A stretch of DNA of 64,000 nt, from positions 1,984,001 to 2,048,000 of the forward strand of contig NZ_LT629741.1 in NCBI RefSeq assembly GCF_900105135.1. The letters run 5' to 3'. This DNA is from Gramella sp. MAR_2010_147 (GTDB lineage: Bacteria; Bacteroidota; Bacteroidia; Flavobacteriales; Flavobacteriaceae). The notes beneath the pieces were generated by a model. It ran no database searches. It saw nothing but the letters and a program-made list of their open reading frames with translations, and was not told where the DNA came from. The position numbers and the translations under genes were made by a program. Of this stretch, positions 1 to 8,594 are shown one piece after another; the first letter of the stretch is position 1, and each line of letters begins with the position of its first letter.

Positions 1-65
1 AAACTGGATATTACAAGCAATCCCCATTGCCAATAAACCGGTTCTATTTTAGAAAAATCAATCAA
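1..65 (-). CDS. Possible start of a membrane protein, cut by the window edge
   Basis: An open frame begins with TTG at 65 and runs off the window edge. It reads LIDFSKIEPVYWQWGLLVIS and then continues. An ATG six bases further upstream is in frame but is followed at once by a TAA stop. A short polar start followed by Tyr-Trp-Gln-Trp and a hydrophobic run resembles the N-terminus of TauE/SafE (TSUP) anion exporters, but about 20 residues cannot prove this. It lies 21 bases downstream of the SusD-like gene on the same strand, so it could be the next gene of that operon. It could equally be a chance open frame. Confidence 0.25.
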   Translation of the reverse strand, partial: MIDFSKIEPVYWQWGLLVISS

Positions 66-86
66 TTAATTCATTTTTATATTTAT

Positions 87-1526
87 TCATTCATCCCACC
101 ATACCGGGAAATTGATACTATTTCCATTAGTAGCAGCGGCCGTTGCTTCATAATTTTCAGCATTTAGTGCCGCTTCCTCTGTAGGATATGGCATTCTAAC
201 AGGAATCATGTCATTATTCAGACTTGCCGATATAGGTTTTAAATCTGGATACCCGGTTCTTCTCCATTCTATCCATCCTTCATACCCATTGATCATATTC
301 CCAATCCATTTTTGAGTAATTATTTGTTCTAAATTATTTCCAGTTGTGCCATAAGCTGCAGTTCCGTTTAAATAATCTTCGGGAAAAGGAGTGTTCCAGT
401 AATCAAAACTTTGTTCTACAGCTGTATTATAAAGCATTTCAGGATCTGCCGAGATCATTCCTCTTTCAGCTGCTTCTGCCAGCCAGAAATTGGTTTCCCA
501 TGCGGTAAGAAAATTGGCATCTAAAACACCCGTATTTTCTCTAAAAATCATTCCTGCATACGAATAATTTGCAGGAGAAATAGAGGTTTGAGAAGCATCA
601 ATTCCATTTATCAGCCCATTATATTGTGTCGCATCATTTGCCGTTGGCCTGAATAAAACCTCTATTCTGGGATCATTCAATTCTGAAAGTATTTCTTCTA
701 TCGTTTCAGACATGACGAAATTATTAAAATCTCCAACTCTTAATTGTTGCATTCTAAAGCTATTTGGTTCTCCTGAAGTAAAGTTGAAGACTGCATTTTG
801 AGCGTTTGTTTCTATATAATTTACTTCAGAATAAAGCTGTTGTAATTCGGCTGAAACATTTACCCGGGCAGAAATTCGCATCAAATATTTAATCTTTAGA
901 GAATTTGCAAAACGAACCCAATTATCCAGATCCCCTTCAAAAAGTATGTCTCCTTCCAACGAAAAATTGCCATTATACGCTTCTATTGCTGAGATTCCAT
1001 TATCCAGATTATCTAAAATTCCTCCTTCAGACATATAAATATCTTCCTGGGAATCGTAAACCGGTGTCGTAGTCACTTCTTTCCCCTGAAAAGCCTGAGC
1101 ATAAGGAACATCGCCAAAAAGATCGGTTAAAGTGGCAGCCATATAGGCTTTTAGAATCAATGCCGGACCTTCATAAACACGAAAAGCTTCATTTTCCCTT
1201 GATTTATTCAGGATAATTTGATTGTCGCGAAGATTGGTATACAGAACTGGCCAGGGATTTCCTCCTAGTTGGGGAGACTTCAATGCATGGCGGTCAAAAA
1301 GGTTAAAATCTAATGCGGTTAAATACTGTCCCAGCAAATTACCGGCAACAAAACCCTCATAAGACATCTGCTCTCCATAATCGTAGATTACCTGCCTTAG
1401 TAACAAACTGGGCTGAACTTCTACCGGGGCATTGGGATTTGTATTCTTTTCCTTAAAATCCTGGGTACAGGAAAGCATGGCGAAAATTGCCAAAATCAAA
1501 CCAGCAATATTTTTATACTTTTTCAT
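87..1526 (-). CDS. SusD/RagB-family outer-membrane lipoprotein
   Basis: A 479-residue surface lipoprotein that would act as the substrate-capturing lid of the SusC-like channel encoded just upstream. The N-terminus has a lipobox (MLSC, Cys20 lipidated after cleavage) followed by an Asn/Pro-rich stretch. The segment TLTDLFGDVPYAQAF (about residues 132-146) and the C-terminal WIEWRRTGYPDL are typical of SusD-like proteins, especially the SusD_2 branch. It starts 93 bases after the SusC stop and is surely co-transcribed with it. No glycoside hydrolase or peptidase is adjacent, so the ligand cannot be read from context. Some SusD-like families bind peptides or other small molecules rather than glycans, so sugar uptake should not be assumed. 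The family is secure; the substrate is unknown. Confidence 0.93.
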   Translation of the reverse strand: MKKYKNIAGLILAIFAMLSCTQDFKEKNTNPNAPVEVQPSLLLRQVIYDYGEQMSYEGFVAGNLLGQYLTALDFNLFDRHALKSPQLGGNPWPVLYTNLRDNQIILNKSRENEAFRVYEGPALILKAYMAATLTDLFGDVPYAQAFQGKEVTTTPVYDSQEDIYMSEGGILDNLDNGISAIEAYNGNFSLEGDILFEGDLDNWVRFANSLKIKYLMRISARVNVSAELQQLYSEVNYIETNAQNAVFNFTSGEPNSFRMQQLRVGDFNNFVMSETIEEILSELNDPRIEVLFRPTANDATQYNGLINGIDASQTSISPANYSYAGMIFRENTGVLDANFLTAWETNFWLAEAAERGMISADPEMLYNTAVEQSFDYWNTPFPEDYLNGTAAYGTTGNNLEQIITQKWIGNMINGYEGWIEWRRTGYPDLKPISASLNNDMIPVRMPYPTEEAALNAENYEATAAATNGNSINFPVWWDE

Positions 1527-1619
1527 CTTTTAATATTTTATAATTACGTCATTATGAACTTGAGAAATGAAACAAGTCCAACTTGACGAATTCTTTAGTT
1601 TATAAACGGCCATTATAGC

Positions 1620-4600
1620 CTAAAAATTAATCCCGGCTTTAAACCCAATACTTCTGGTAGTCGCATAAGACATATCTTCAACCCCGCTAATAAAACCCTG
1701 ACCCTGTACGGCAAGCTGTTCAGGATCAAAATGCGGAATTTCACTCAGGGCAAATAAATTTCTGCCTATTAGCGAAAGATTTACCGTACCCCCCTGCTTC
1801 ATAAACCCAAGAAAATCATTCTTAAGATCAAAAGTATATCCAAGAGAAAACTGCCTTAATTTCAAATAAGAAGCGTCATAGATATTATTTTCTTCGTGAT
1901 TACGATCATAGAACTGACGATAGTATGATTCTGCCCAAACTGCGGTTGTATTTTGTACATACTCAGGATTTTCTTCAGTCCCAACATTCACTACACCTTC
2001 AGGGACTATTCCTTCTTCAGGACGTGGAGTGGTTTCTGCTAGTTGCCCACCAACTGTTGCCAATGCCCTGGTTCTGGAAACCAAGATCCCGCCCTGTCTC
2101 CAATCAAATAAAAATGAGAAATTCCAGTTTTTATAGTTGAAGTTATTATTGATCCCAAGCATAAAATCGGGATTATAATTCCCCAATTTCTGCAAATTAT
2201 TATCGGCTATGTATCGTCCTTCTTCCGTTAAGATAAAATCTCCATTTTCATTCTTTCTATAGCCGGTTCCATAAAGGTCTCCTATTTCACCGCCTTCTTC
2301 CACCTGCAACCAAACTGTTTGATCTGGATTATCATAAATTCTATTATATGCCAGCGTTAATCTACCTGCTTCCTGTGGCAACTCTTCAACTTTCGAAATA
2401 TTTCTGCTAAAATTTAGCTGTGTATTCCACTCAAAATTAGAGTTCCTAACGGGTGTAATTCCTGCAATTATTTCAATCCCTTTAGATCTCACTTTCCCCG
2501 CGTTCACAACTTTCTGTGTATAGCCTGAAGATATCCCTATAGGCAATGATAAAATCTGATCTTTGGTTAAAGCATTATAATAAGTGACATCAAATCTTAA
2601 TCTATCTTTAAAAAAGCGAATATCGCCGCCAACTTCAAATGAAGTGGTTTGCTCCGGATTCAGGTTTGGATTGGAAATAATGTTCTGATCACTGTATGTT
2701 GGCTGTGATCTATAAGGAGTTTGAGCCACAAAAGCACCAGTGGTTTGATAAGGATTGGTATCGTTACCAACCTGCGCCCAACTTGCACGCAATTGAGTAA
2801 AAGAAACTGCCTCCGGTAAATCCACAACCTCAGATATTATAAAGCTGGAAGAAATCGAAGGATAAAAGAAAGAGGTATTATCTACTGAAAATGGAGTTGC
2901 CAATGCGCTAGACCAGTCATTTCTACCTGTAATATCTAAAAAAAGAAAGTTTTTATATTTCAACTTCGCAATTCCATACAGGCTATTAATTCGTTTTTCA
3001 GATTCAAACTGATACACTTCAATTGGCGAAGCTGCATTGGTAAGTTTAAAAACTCCCGGCTGTGCAAGTGTAGTTGTCTGGCTTTGTGTATTTGAAACTT
3101 TCTGATCTAATTTATTTCCGCCGAAAGAAATATCAGCAGAAATATCGCCGAAAGCCTTGGCATAATTTATCAGAAAATCGGTATTCACTTCCCTGTATAA
3201 AACATCCTGTTCTCCATAAGCTCCATTTTTGAACCTATTAGAACTAAAAGCCCGCTTAAACTTTCTTTTTTCACTGGAATAGTCCATTCCCGAGCGAAGA
3301 CTCACACTCCAGTTAGAATTGATCTGTTGTGTAGCCGAAATATTCCCGAAAACACGATCCCTCCCAAAGGAGTTTGTATTTTCATAAAGAATAAAATACG
3401 GATTATCAAAATACGTATAATTATAAGAGAACTGCTGTACACCTTCAAGTCCAGGCTGCCAGTAATCTTTTAAATTTTCGGTATTTAAAGAACGAGGTCC
3501 CCACGCAACCAGGGAATAATTCAGGTTTTCTGAACCGTAACCATTTGCCGGCCGATTATCACTACCTGAATTCACGTAGTTAATATGAGATCTAACTTTG
3601 AGGCCTTTTAAGGGCTTAAAATTTAAACTTGCAGCAACTGTTTGCCGGTCTAAATTAACTCCGGGAAGAATAGATTCGCTTCGAAGATCGGTGAACGATA
3701 TCCGATAATTGCCATTATCAAAACTAGAAGAAACCGCGGCATTGTTAATCGTTGTCACTCCGGTTCTATAAAAATTCTGCAAATTATCGGGATGTGAATT
3801 AAAAGCAGTAGGTGTAATAGCTTCATCTCCATACACCGAAGTATCGCCTCCTCTAACTAATGTTCCATTATCTAAAACTACCGGACTATCGAATTGCGGA
3901 ATCATATTTCCCACGTCAAGTCTGGGACCCCAGCTATACGTAATTAGATCATTAATTCCCCCTCCAAGTCCATCTACAAACTCAAACTGACCAGAATTTC
4001 CCTGGCCATATTCGTTTTGAAATTCAGGTAATTTGAAGGCGGTGTCTATAAAAACACTGGAATTTATACTTATTCCCAAACCTTTTTGATTAGATCCATC
4101 TTTGGTTTCTATAATAATAACCCCGTTGGAAGCACGTGTCCCATAAAGTGCTGCCGCACTAGGACCTTTTAAAACCGAAACCGAAGCGATATCGTCTGGA
4201 TTCACTTCCATGGCTCCGTTACCAAAATCTACTTCCTGAAAACCTGCAGCGGCCTCAGAAGTTGTTGGAAAAACGGTGTTATTATTAATAGGTGTACCGT
4301 CTACAATAAATAAGGGATTGTTGTTAGAAAAAGAAGCTTCTCCTCTAATTGTCACTTTTGTGGAAGAGCCTACTCCGGTCGCCCCCTGATTAATGGTGAC
4401 CCCCGCAAGTTTCCCGCCCAGATTATCCAGGAAATTTGGAGCCTTTACTTCTGAGATCTCTTTTTCCTGAATGCTTTGCACGGCATACCCAAGGCCCCGG
4501 GTTTCTCGTGCCTGCCCCAAAGCGGTAACCACCACTTCATTCAGGACAGATTCCGACTCGTAAAAAACAACATCAATTATACTCCTTCCATTAATCGGGA

Positions 4601-4835
4601 TAATTTGTGTTTTATATCCCAGGGAAGAAAATTCAAGATTTCCTTCAAGATTTTCCAGGTTTAGACTATATCGTCCGGCTTCGTCTGTAGTAGTTCCCTT
4701 AGAGGAATTTACAAGAATCACGTTCACATAAGGAAGTGCAATTCCTGAACTATCGGTAACTCTACCCGTGATTTGCTCTTGTGAAAATACAGATAGTGAT
4801 AAGCACATGAAAATGCTTATAAAAATAAACTTCAT
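1620..4835 (-). CDS. SusC/RagA-family TonB-dependent outer-membrane transporter
   Basis: A 1071-residue TonB-dependent channel partnered with the SusD-like lipoprotein downstream. Visible in order: a signal peptide ending near SVFSQ (about residue 19), a carboxypeptidase-regulatory-like beta-sandwich domain (about 22-105, starting ITGRVTDSSGIALPYVNV), the linker NEVVVTALG, a plug domain with IRGEASFSNNNPLFIVDGTP and VSVLKGPSAAALYGTRASNG, then the beta-barrel ending in aromatic FKAGINF, as expected for Bam-dependent insertion. The length is normal for SusC proteins. The start lies 52 bases after the stop of the arsenosugar glycosyltransferase gene on the same strand, and I see no terminator between them. 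The SusCD pair could therefore belong to the arsenosugar transcription unit, though this is inference. Confidence 0.95.
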   Translation of the reverse strand: MKFIFISIFMCLSLSVFSQEQITGRVTDSSGIALPYVNVILVNSSKGTTTDEAGRYSLNLENLEGNLEFSSLGYKTQIIPINGRSIIDVVFYESESVLNEVVVTALGQARETRGLGYAVQSIQEKEISEVKAPNFLDNLGGKLAGVTINQGATGVGSSTKVTIRGEASFSNNNPLFIVDGTPINNNTVFPTTSEAAAGFQEVDFGNGAMEVNPDDIASVSVLKGPSAAALYGTRASNGVIIIETKDGSNQKGLGISINSSVFIDTAFKLPEFQNEYGQGNSGQFEFVDGLGGGINDLITYSWGPRLDVGNMIPQFDSPVVLDNGTLVRGGDTSVYGDEAITPTAFNSHPDNLQNFYRTGVTTINNAAVSSSFDNGNYRISFTDLRSESILPGVNLDRQTVAASLNFKPLKGLKVRSHINYVNSGSDNRPANGYGSENLNYSLVAWGPRSLNTENLKDYWQPGLEGVQQFSYNYTYFDNPYFILYENTNSFGRDRVFGNISATQQINSNWSVSLRSGMDYSSEKRKFKRAFSSNRFKNGAYGEQDVLYREVNTDFLINYAKAFGDISADISFGGNKLDQKVSNTQSQTTTLAQPGVFKLTNAASPIEVYQFESEKRINSLYGIAKLKYKNFLFLDITGRNDWSSALATPFSVDNTSFFYPSISSSFIISEVVDLPEAVSFTQLRASWAQVGNDTNPYQTTGAFVAQTPYRSQPTYSDQNIISNPNLNPEQTTSFEVGGDIRFFKDRLRFDVTYYNALTKDQILSLPIGISSGYTQKVVNAGKVRSKGIEIIAGITPVRNSNFEWNTQLNFSRNISKVEELPQEAGRLTLAYNRIYDNPDQTVWLQVEEGGEIGDLYGTGYRKNENGDFILTEEGRYIADNNLQKLGNYNPDFMLGINNNFNYKNWNFSFLFDWRQGGILVSRTRALATVGGQLAETTPRPEEGIVPEGVVNVGTEENPEYVQNTTAVWAESYYRQFYDRNHEENNIYDASYLKLRQFSLGYTFDLKNDFLGFMKQGGTVNLSLIGRNLFALSEIPHFDPEQLAVQGQGFISGVEDMSYATTRSIGFKAGINF

Positions 4836-4887
4836 TGGTTAGTTAAGTTAAAATGGATATTTGCTGAAAAAATCAGCCTGAATTCAA

Positions 4888-5568
4888 CTAAATATGAAGT
4901 ATTTCCGGTGAACCTTTATTGTAAAACGAATGTAGGTAACTGCTTTTTTCTATAATTTGCTTCTTCTCAAAAAAAGAGAAACGCCTTTTCAGAAAATGAA
5001 CGATGATACGTCGTATCCCTACTGATACTCCATTAAAAATATGAAGTAAAGAATTTAAGTCTTCAGCATGATCAATATCCTGAAGCTTTTCCAAACGATA
5101 ACTGGCTACTCCAGACTTCTGGATTAATCTCTTAACACACTTTACTAAACTTGTGGTTTGCCAAGGTAATTTTAAGAATTGTGTTCTTCTAAAGAGAGAT
5201 TTATGAATTCCCATTAAATAGAAACCACCGTCCATGGAAGGTCCAAGAACGATCTTATGATCCAGAAGCAGTTCGCTGGCCTGCTTTAAATGAGCAGATG
5301 TGAGCTGCGGTGTATCATTCCCAATACTAATAACATGGTCATAGCCCTTATCAAAAATTTCTTGAATTGCATTGCTAAAACGCTCCCCAAAGGAATTACC
5401 TTTTTGCTCATTTTCGGTAATTAAAAAATACTCTAAACCAGATTTTTTAACGGTTTTAAGCACCTGCTCATTGAGCTTATCAAAAAGTTCAGGAGAAAGA
5501 ATCCCTTTTTTCAAGATCTCCTTCTGGGCAGAGTTTGCAAATATCAATACAGCAGAATTATTCTTCAT
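4888..5568 (-). CDS. TIGR04282-type (DUF2064) glycosyltransferase, arsenosugar cluster
   Basis: A 226-residue GT-A-fold nucleotidyl/glycosyl transferase-like protein of the rSAM-associated TIGR04282 (CofC-like) family, thought to act in arsenosugar formation next to ArsS. The core motifs are present: IGNDTPQLTSAHL in the position of the metal-binding Asp motif, and LGPSMDGGFYLMGI. I chose the ATG at 5568 (MKNNSAVLIFAN) rather than an upstream in-frame start at 5601, because that would overlap the arsS end and add residues not usual for the family. With this start the gene begins 8 bases after the arsS stop, which fits translational coupling. The C-terminal 50 residues are Lys/Phe-rich and less conserved. 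The exact sugar transferred is not established from sequence. Confidence 0.85.
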   Translation of the reverse strand: MKNNSAVLIFANSAQKEILKKGILSPELFDKLNEQVLKTVKKSGLEYFLITENEQKGNSFGERFSNAIQEIFDKGYDHVISIGNDTPQLTSAHLKQASELLLDHKIVLGPSMDGGFYLMGIHKSLFRRTQFLKLPWQTTSLVKCVKRLIQKSGVASYRLEKLQDIDHAEDLNSLLHIFNGVSVGIRRIIVHFLKRRFSFFEKKQIIEKSSYLHSFYNKGSPEILHI

Positions 5569-5576
5569 TCTGCTAT

Positions 5577-6635
5577 TTATTCCGTTACGGTTCCCTGGCA
5601 ACTACTTCCTGCACCTGCGGTACAGCCGTAACAATGTTGGGAAATGATGATATTCCTATCGTTTAAAAGATCCTCATTATACTCGCTGATATGTTGCACT
5701 TTACTGTCTACCTTAAGCTCAAGCATTTGATTGAAATCACAGTCATACAACCAGCCATCCCAGCTAATAGAAATAGTGTTGGTACACATTACATTTTCTA
5801 CCGCTGTTGGGTTATATGCTTCTACCAATGAATACATATATTCTTCGTAATTCTCTGATGCTATTAAATATTCAAGAAAGCGACTTATAGGCAAATTAGT
5901 AATGGCAAAAAGACTATTAAAATCTATATCGAAATCTTCTTTTAGCGCCACTTTAAAATCACGTTCCATAGCTTCCTGATCTGTTGGTAAAAATGCTCCC
6001 GAAGGGTTATAGACCAGATCCAGCTTAAGACCGGTTCCTTCCTGGGCATAACCAACTGCATTCAACATTTGAAGTGCTTTAATAGATTTATCGAAAACTC
6101 CGCTTCCACGCTGCTTATCGGTTTTCTCTCTTTTATAAAAAGGAAGGGAGGACGCCACATGAACATTATGTTTTTTGAAGAACTCCGGAAGATCGTGATA
6201 TTTCTTATTTGCAAGAATAATGGTAAGATTAGACCTTACAATAAAATCTTTAATTCCTGCTTTAGAAGCTTCTTCTACAAACCATCTGAAATTAGGATTC
6301 ATTTCTGGAGCACCACCTGTAAGATCCAGTGTATGGGCACCCGTGGTCTTAATAACTTCAAGACATTGCTCCATGGTTTCTTTAGTCATGATCTCCTTTC
6401 TATCAGGACCCGCATCAACATGGCAATGAGAACATACCTGGTTGCACATATACCCCAGATTTAACTGGAGTATCTCTAATTTTTTAGGCTTTAAGGGAAA
6501 TTTTCCCGTTTCTGCAATCTTATCCTTAAAACGAGGAAGTTTCCCCTCTTTAAAGATTCCATTACTTAAAAATTTTAATTGATTTTTTGGGCTTGAAAGG
6601 TCGTCTTTTCTAGCTTTTAGGGACTTCGTTAACAT
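5577..6635 (-). CDS. arsS: Arsenosugar biosynthesis radical SAM protein ArsS
   Basis: A 352-residue radical SAM enzyme. The [4Fe-4S] motif is CNQVCSHC with Cys64, Cys68 and Cys71, a C-x3-C-x2-C arrangement. The GGAPEMNP segment for SAM binding follows. A Cys-rich C-terminal domain (DUF3641) contains LYDCDFNQML and ends HCYGCTAGAGSSCQ, the mark of the ArsS/TIGR04167 family. ArsS is reported to transfer a 5'-deoxyadenosyl group to a methylated arsenical, giving the ribosyl core of arsenosugars. Many relatives use selenocysteine in this family; no in-frame TGA readthrough is needed here. It sits between the peroxidase-like gene (48-base gap) and the glycosyltransferase (8-base gap). The arsenite methyltransferase arsM expected in the pathway is not adjacent. 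Family call is firm. Confidence 0.92.
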   Translation of the reverse strand: MLTKSLKARKDDLSSPKNQLKFLSNGIFKEGKLPRFKDKIAETGKFPLKPKKLEILQLNLGYMCNQVCSHCHVDAGPDRKEIMTKETMEQCLEVIKTTGAHTLDLTGGAPEMNPNFRWFVEEASKAGIKDFIVRSNLTIILANKKYHDLPEFFKKHNVHVASSLPFYKREKTDKQRGSGVFDKSIKALQMLNAVGYAQEGTGLKLDLVYNPSGAFLPTDQEAMERDFKVALKEDFDIDFNSLFAITNLPISRFLEYLIASENYEEYMYSLVEAYNPTAVENVMCTNTISISWDGWLYDCDFNQMLELKVDSKVQHISEYNEDLLNDRNIIISQHCYGCTAGAGSSCQGTVTE

Positions 6636-6683
6636 AAAGAATATTTCTTGCTTAGTAAGTTAGTTCAGATTTTCTGAAATTAC

Positions 6684-7019
6684 TTACATGCTTAGCTTTT
6701 TGTATTTGTTCATCATCTGCACACCATGTACTAAAGTAGCGCCACTTTCAATTGCTGCTCCGGCATGAACAGCTTCCATCATTTCCTCTTTAGTGATTCC
6801 TCTTTGAAGACCATCTTTGGTATAAGCATCTATACAATATGGACATTTCACCACATGGGAAACGGCTAGTGCTATCAAAGATTTTTCCCTGGCAGAGAGC
6901 GCGCCTTCCTCAAATACCTTTCCGTAGTAATCGAAGAATTTTTTACCCAGATCTTCACTCCATTCAGTTATTTCACCAAATTTTCTAAGATCAGCTGGAT
7001 CATAATAAGTTTTAGACAT
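6684..7019 (-). CDS. Arsenosugar-associated AhpD/carboxymuconolactone-decarboxylase-like protein
   Basis: A 111-residue all-helical AhpD-like protein of the family that accompanies arsS (TIGR04169-type, 'peroxidase-like'). The redox motif CPYCIDAYTKDGL, with a CxxC pair near residues 59-62, is intact and is preceded by SLIALAVSHVV; it closely follows the AhpD/CMD pattern of CxxC plus a helical histidine environment. It probably protects or reduces an intermediate of arsenosugar synthesis, but its reaction has not been shown as far as I know. It is the first of the three arsenic genes on the minus strand, followed by arsS 48 bases later. Its length is typical. Confidence 0.88.
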   Translation of the reverse strand: MSKTYYDPADLRKFGEITEWSEDLGKKFFDYYGKVFEEGALSAREKSLIALAVSHVVKCPYCIDAYTKDGLQRGITKEEMMEAVHAGAAIESGATLVHGVQMMNKYKKLSM

Positions 7020-7074
7020 AGCAACAGGTGCTTTTAGTATTTATAATATGTACGAAATTTTCAGGTAAATAGTT

Positions 7075-7257
7075 TTAGAGATTTACTACTCCTGTAATTG
7101 CAAGAATGATAAGCAAAAAAACAATAACAACAAGTATAACAACCCATAATTTCGAGCCAGAGTTATTTGTTCTTGTTTCGGTTGACTGATTTCTGCTCTG
7201 TTCTGTTTCCTTATGATCTGTTGGTACCGGGGAAGAACGGTCTTTTTTTGTATCCAT
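7075..7257 (-). CDS. Small single-pass membrane protein, unknown
   Basis: A 60-residue reading frame with a polar, Ser/Thr/Glu/Lys-rich N-terminal half and one strongly hydrophobic segment, about residues 37-57 (LWVVILVVIVFLLIILAITG), ending GVVNL. This gives one transmembrane helix with the N-terminus probably inside. I do not recognise the family. It lies 55 bases upstream of the peroxidase-like gene on the same strand and could be the first gene of the arsenosugar unit. The clean hydrophobic helix and absence of an overlapping longer gene argue that it is real; small size and lack of a known homologue argue for caution. Confidence 0.5.
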   Translation of the reverse strand: MDTKKDRSSPVPTDHKETEQSRNQSTETRTNNSGSKLWVVILVVIVFLLIILAITGVVNL

Positions 7258-7512
7258 GATTGTTTTTTATGAATTTACGGGATAATCCCAGGTTCTAAAA
7301 GTTTCGATCTTGAATTAACAAAAGTTTTTAATACCCGATAAAAGGTCTTTTGGTCATTTCAGAGCTAGTTTAATGATAAATAGTACTGGCTCTAACGTTT
7401 TTCGCATAACCATTAGCTCATACGGTGATAAAACCGAATGAAATTCTTAATTTTTTCACGCAATTGATAGTTTTACGCACCCATTTAATGAAATTTTTTG
7501 TTAAAAAACGCG

Positions 7513-7520
7513 TAACTTTG
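7513..7520 (+). promoter_or_regulatory. Candidate -7 element for the AraC-type gene
   Basis: TAACTTTG matches the Bacteroidota consensus TAnnTTTG exactly and lies 27 bases before the ATG of the AraC-type gene. The nearest TTTG (7497-7500) is only 12 bases upstream, closer than the usual 19-21, so the -33 part is not convincing. Confidence 0.45.
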
Positions 7521-7547
7521 AAAAGCGTTAATTTACAGCATTTATAA

Positions 7548-8594
7548 ATGAGAATTGATGTAAAAACATTGCCGGTTAATGAAATCCTCGATGACATTGC
7601 CAAATCTTTAGATACCGAGTTAAAAAACAACAGCGGTGAACTAACTATTGAATTACCTGCAGAAGTCGGAGAAGGCTATATAAGAGGAGTTAGTTTTGAT
7701 TCGGGTATGGGGTATGTTACTTATAATTGTAAATTTTTCGAGGATGTGGAAATTCATTTCTCCCTTAATACCGTACATCCCCTAAAATTTATTTTCTGCT
7801 CGCAGGGTAGTGTTGGCCATTGTTTTCAGAAAAAAGAAAAAATCCATAATATAGATACTTACCAGAATATCGTGGTAAGTAGTAATGGTTATGACGGGCA
7901 TATCTTATATTTTAAGAAAGATGAGCCTACACACGTTTCCAGTTTGGAAATTATTAGATCTATTTTTACCCATAGATCTAACTATGACTTTAAAGATCTT
8001 GATCCTACCTTAAAAGAACTCTTTAAAGACGCGGTTTCTAAAAAGCAATTTTTCTATCAGGGAAATTATAGCATTAAAGCTGCAGATCTGATGGAAGATA
8101 TCAATACTAATGTTTATACCGGGTTTCTTCGGAATCTTTTCCTTGAAGGAAAAACTTTTGAAATGCTTGTTATTCAGATAGCACAATATGAGGATGACGA
8201 GAATGGTGAAAATCTACCACAAATCTTAAGAAAATCTGATGTTGAGAAAGTAGATTATGTTGCCAAAAGAATCCAGGGTGATCTCAGCACTAATTTAACG
8301 GTAGAAACTCTCGCAAAGGAAGCTGGCACAAATGTTAACAAGCTTCAGGAAGGGTTTAAATATGTTTACAACCTTACCGTAAATAAATATATGCAGCATG
8401 TAAAGCTTGAAGCTGCAAAAGAAATGCTGAAGGCTTCTGAAAAAAATATTTCAGAAATCGTTACTTCCATAGGTCTCAATAATCGGTCTTATTTCTCTAA
8501 AATATTTAAAGAGAAATACGGCGTGAGCCCAAAATACTTCTTAAAAAGCAAAAAGAACTTAAAGGACGCTGAAGTAGAAGAAGGAATGGGTTAA
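7548..8594 (+). CDS. AraC-family transcriptional regulator
   Basis: A 348-residue regulator. The last 90 or so residues form an AraC/XylS double helix-turn-helix: the first HTH in VETLAKEAGTNVNKLQEGF and the second in ISEIVTSIGLNNRSYFSKIF, followed by the family signature KEKYGVSPKYF. The N-terminal 240 residues contain no membrane segment and no domain I can name; they begin with beta-rich stretches and probably bind a ligand or mediate dimerisation, as in PchR-like regulators of Bacteroidota. It is divergent from the small membrane protein and arsenosugar genes across a 290-base gap, making it a candidate regulator of that block or of the convergent DASS transporter. The stop overlaps the transporter stop by 4 bases. 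Confidence 0.9.
   Translation: MRIDVKTLPVNEILDDIAKSLDTELKNNSGELTIELPAEVGEGYIRGVSFDSGMGYVTYNCKFFEDVEIHFSLNTVHPLKFIFCSQGSVGHCFQKKEKIHNIDTYQNIVVSSNGYDGHILYFKKDEPTHVSSLEIIRSIFTHRSNYDFKDLDPTLKELFKDAVSKKQFFYQGNYSIKAADLMEDINTNVYTGFLRNLFLEGKTFEMLVIQIAQYEDDENGENLPQILRKSDVEKVDYVAKRIQGDLSTNLTVETLAKEAGTNVNKLQEGFKYVYNLTVNKYMQHVKLEAAKEMLKASEKNISEIVTSIGLNNRSYFSKIFKEKYGVSPKYFLKSKKNLKDAEVEEGMG

Noticed and set aside
6069-6464. 131-residue plus-strand open frame
   Set aside because: It is antisense to arsS; arsS carries the cluster motifs, so this is a shadow.
7279-7289. Palindrome GGGATAATCCC as an operator
   Set aside because: Arms of five bases are common by chance in AT-rich sequence; mentioned only under the AraC finding.
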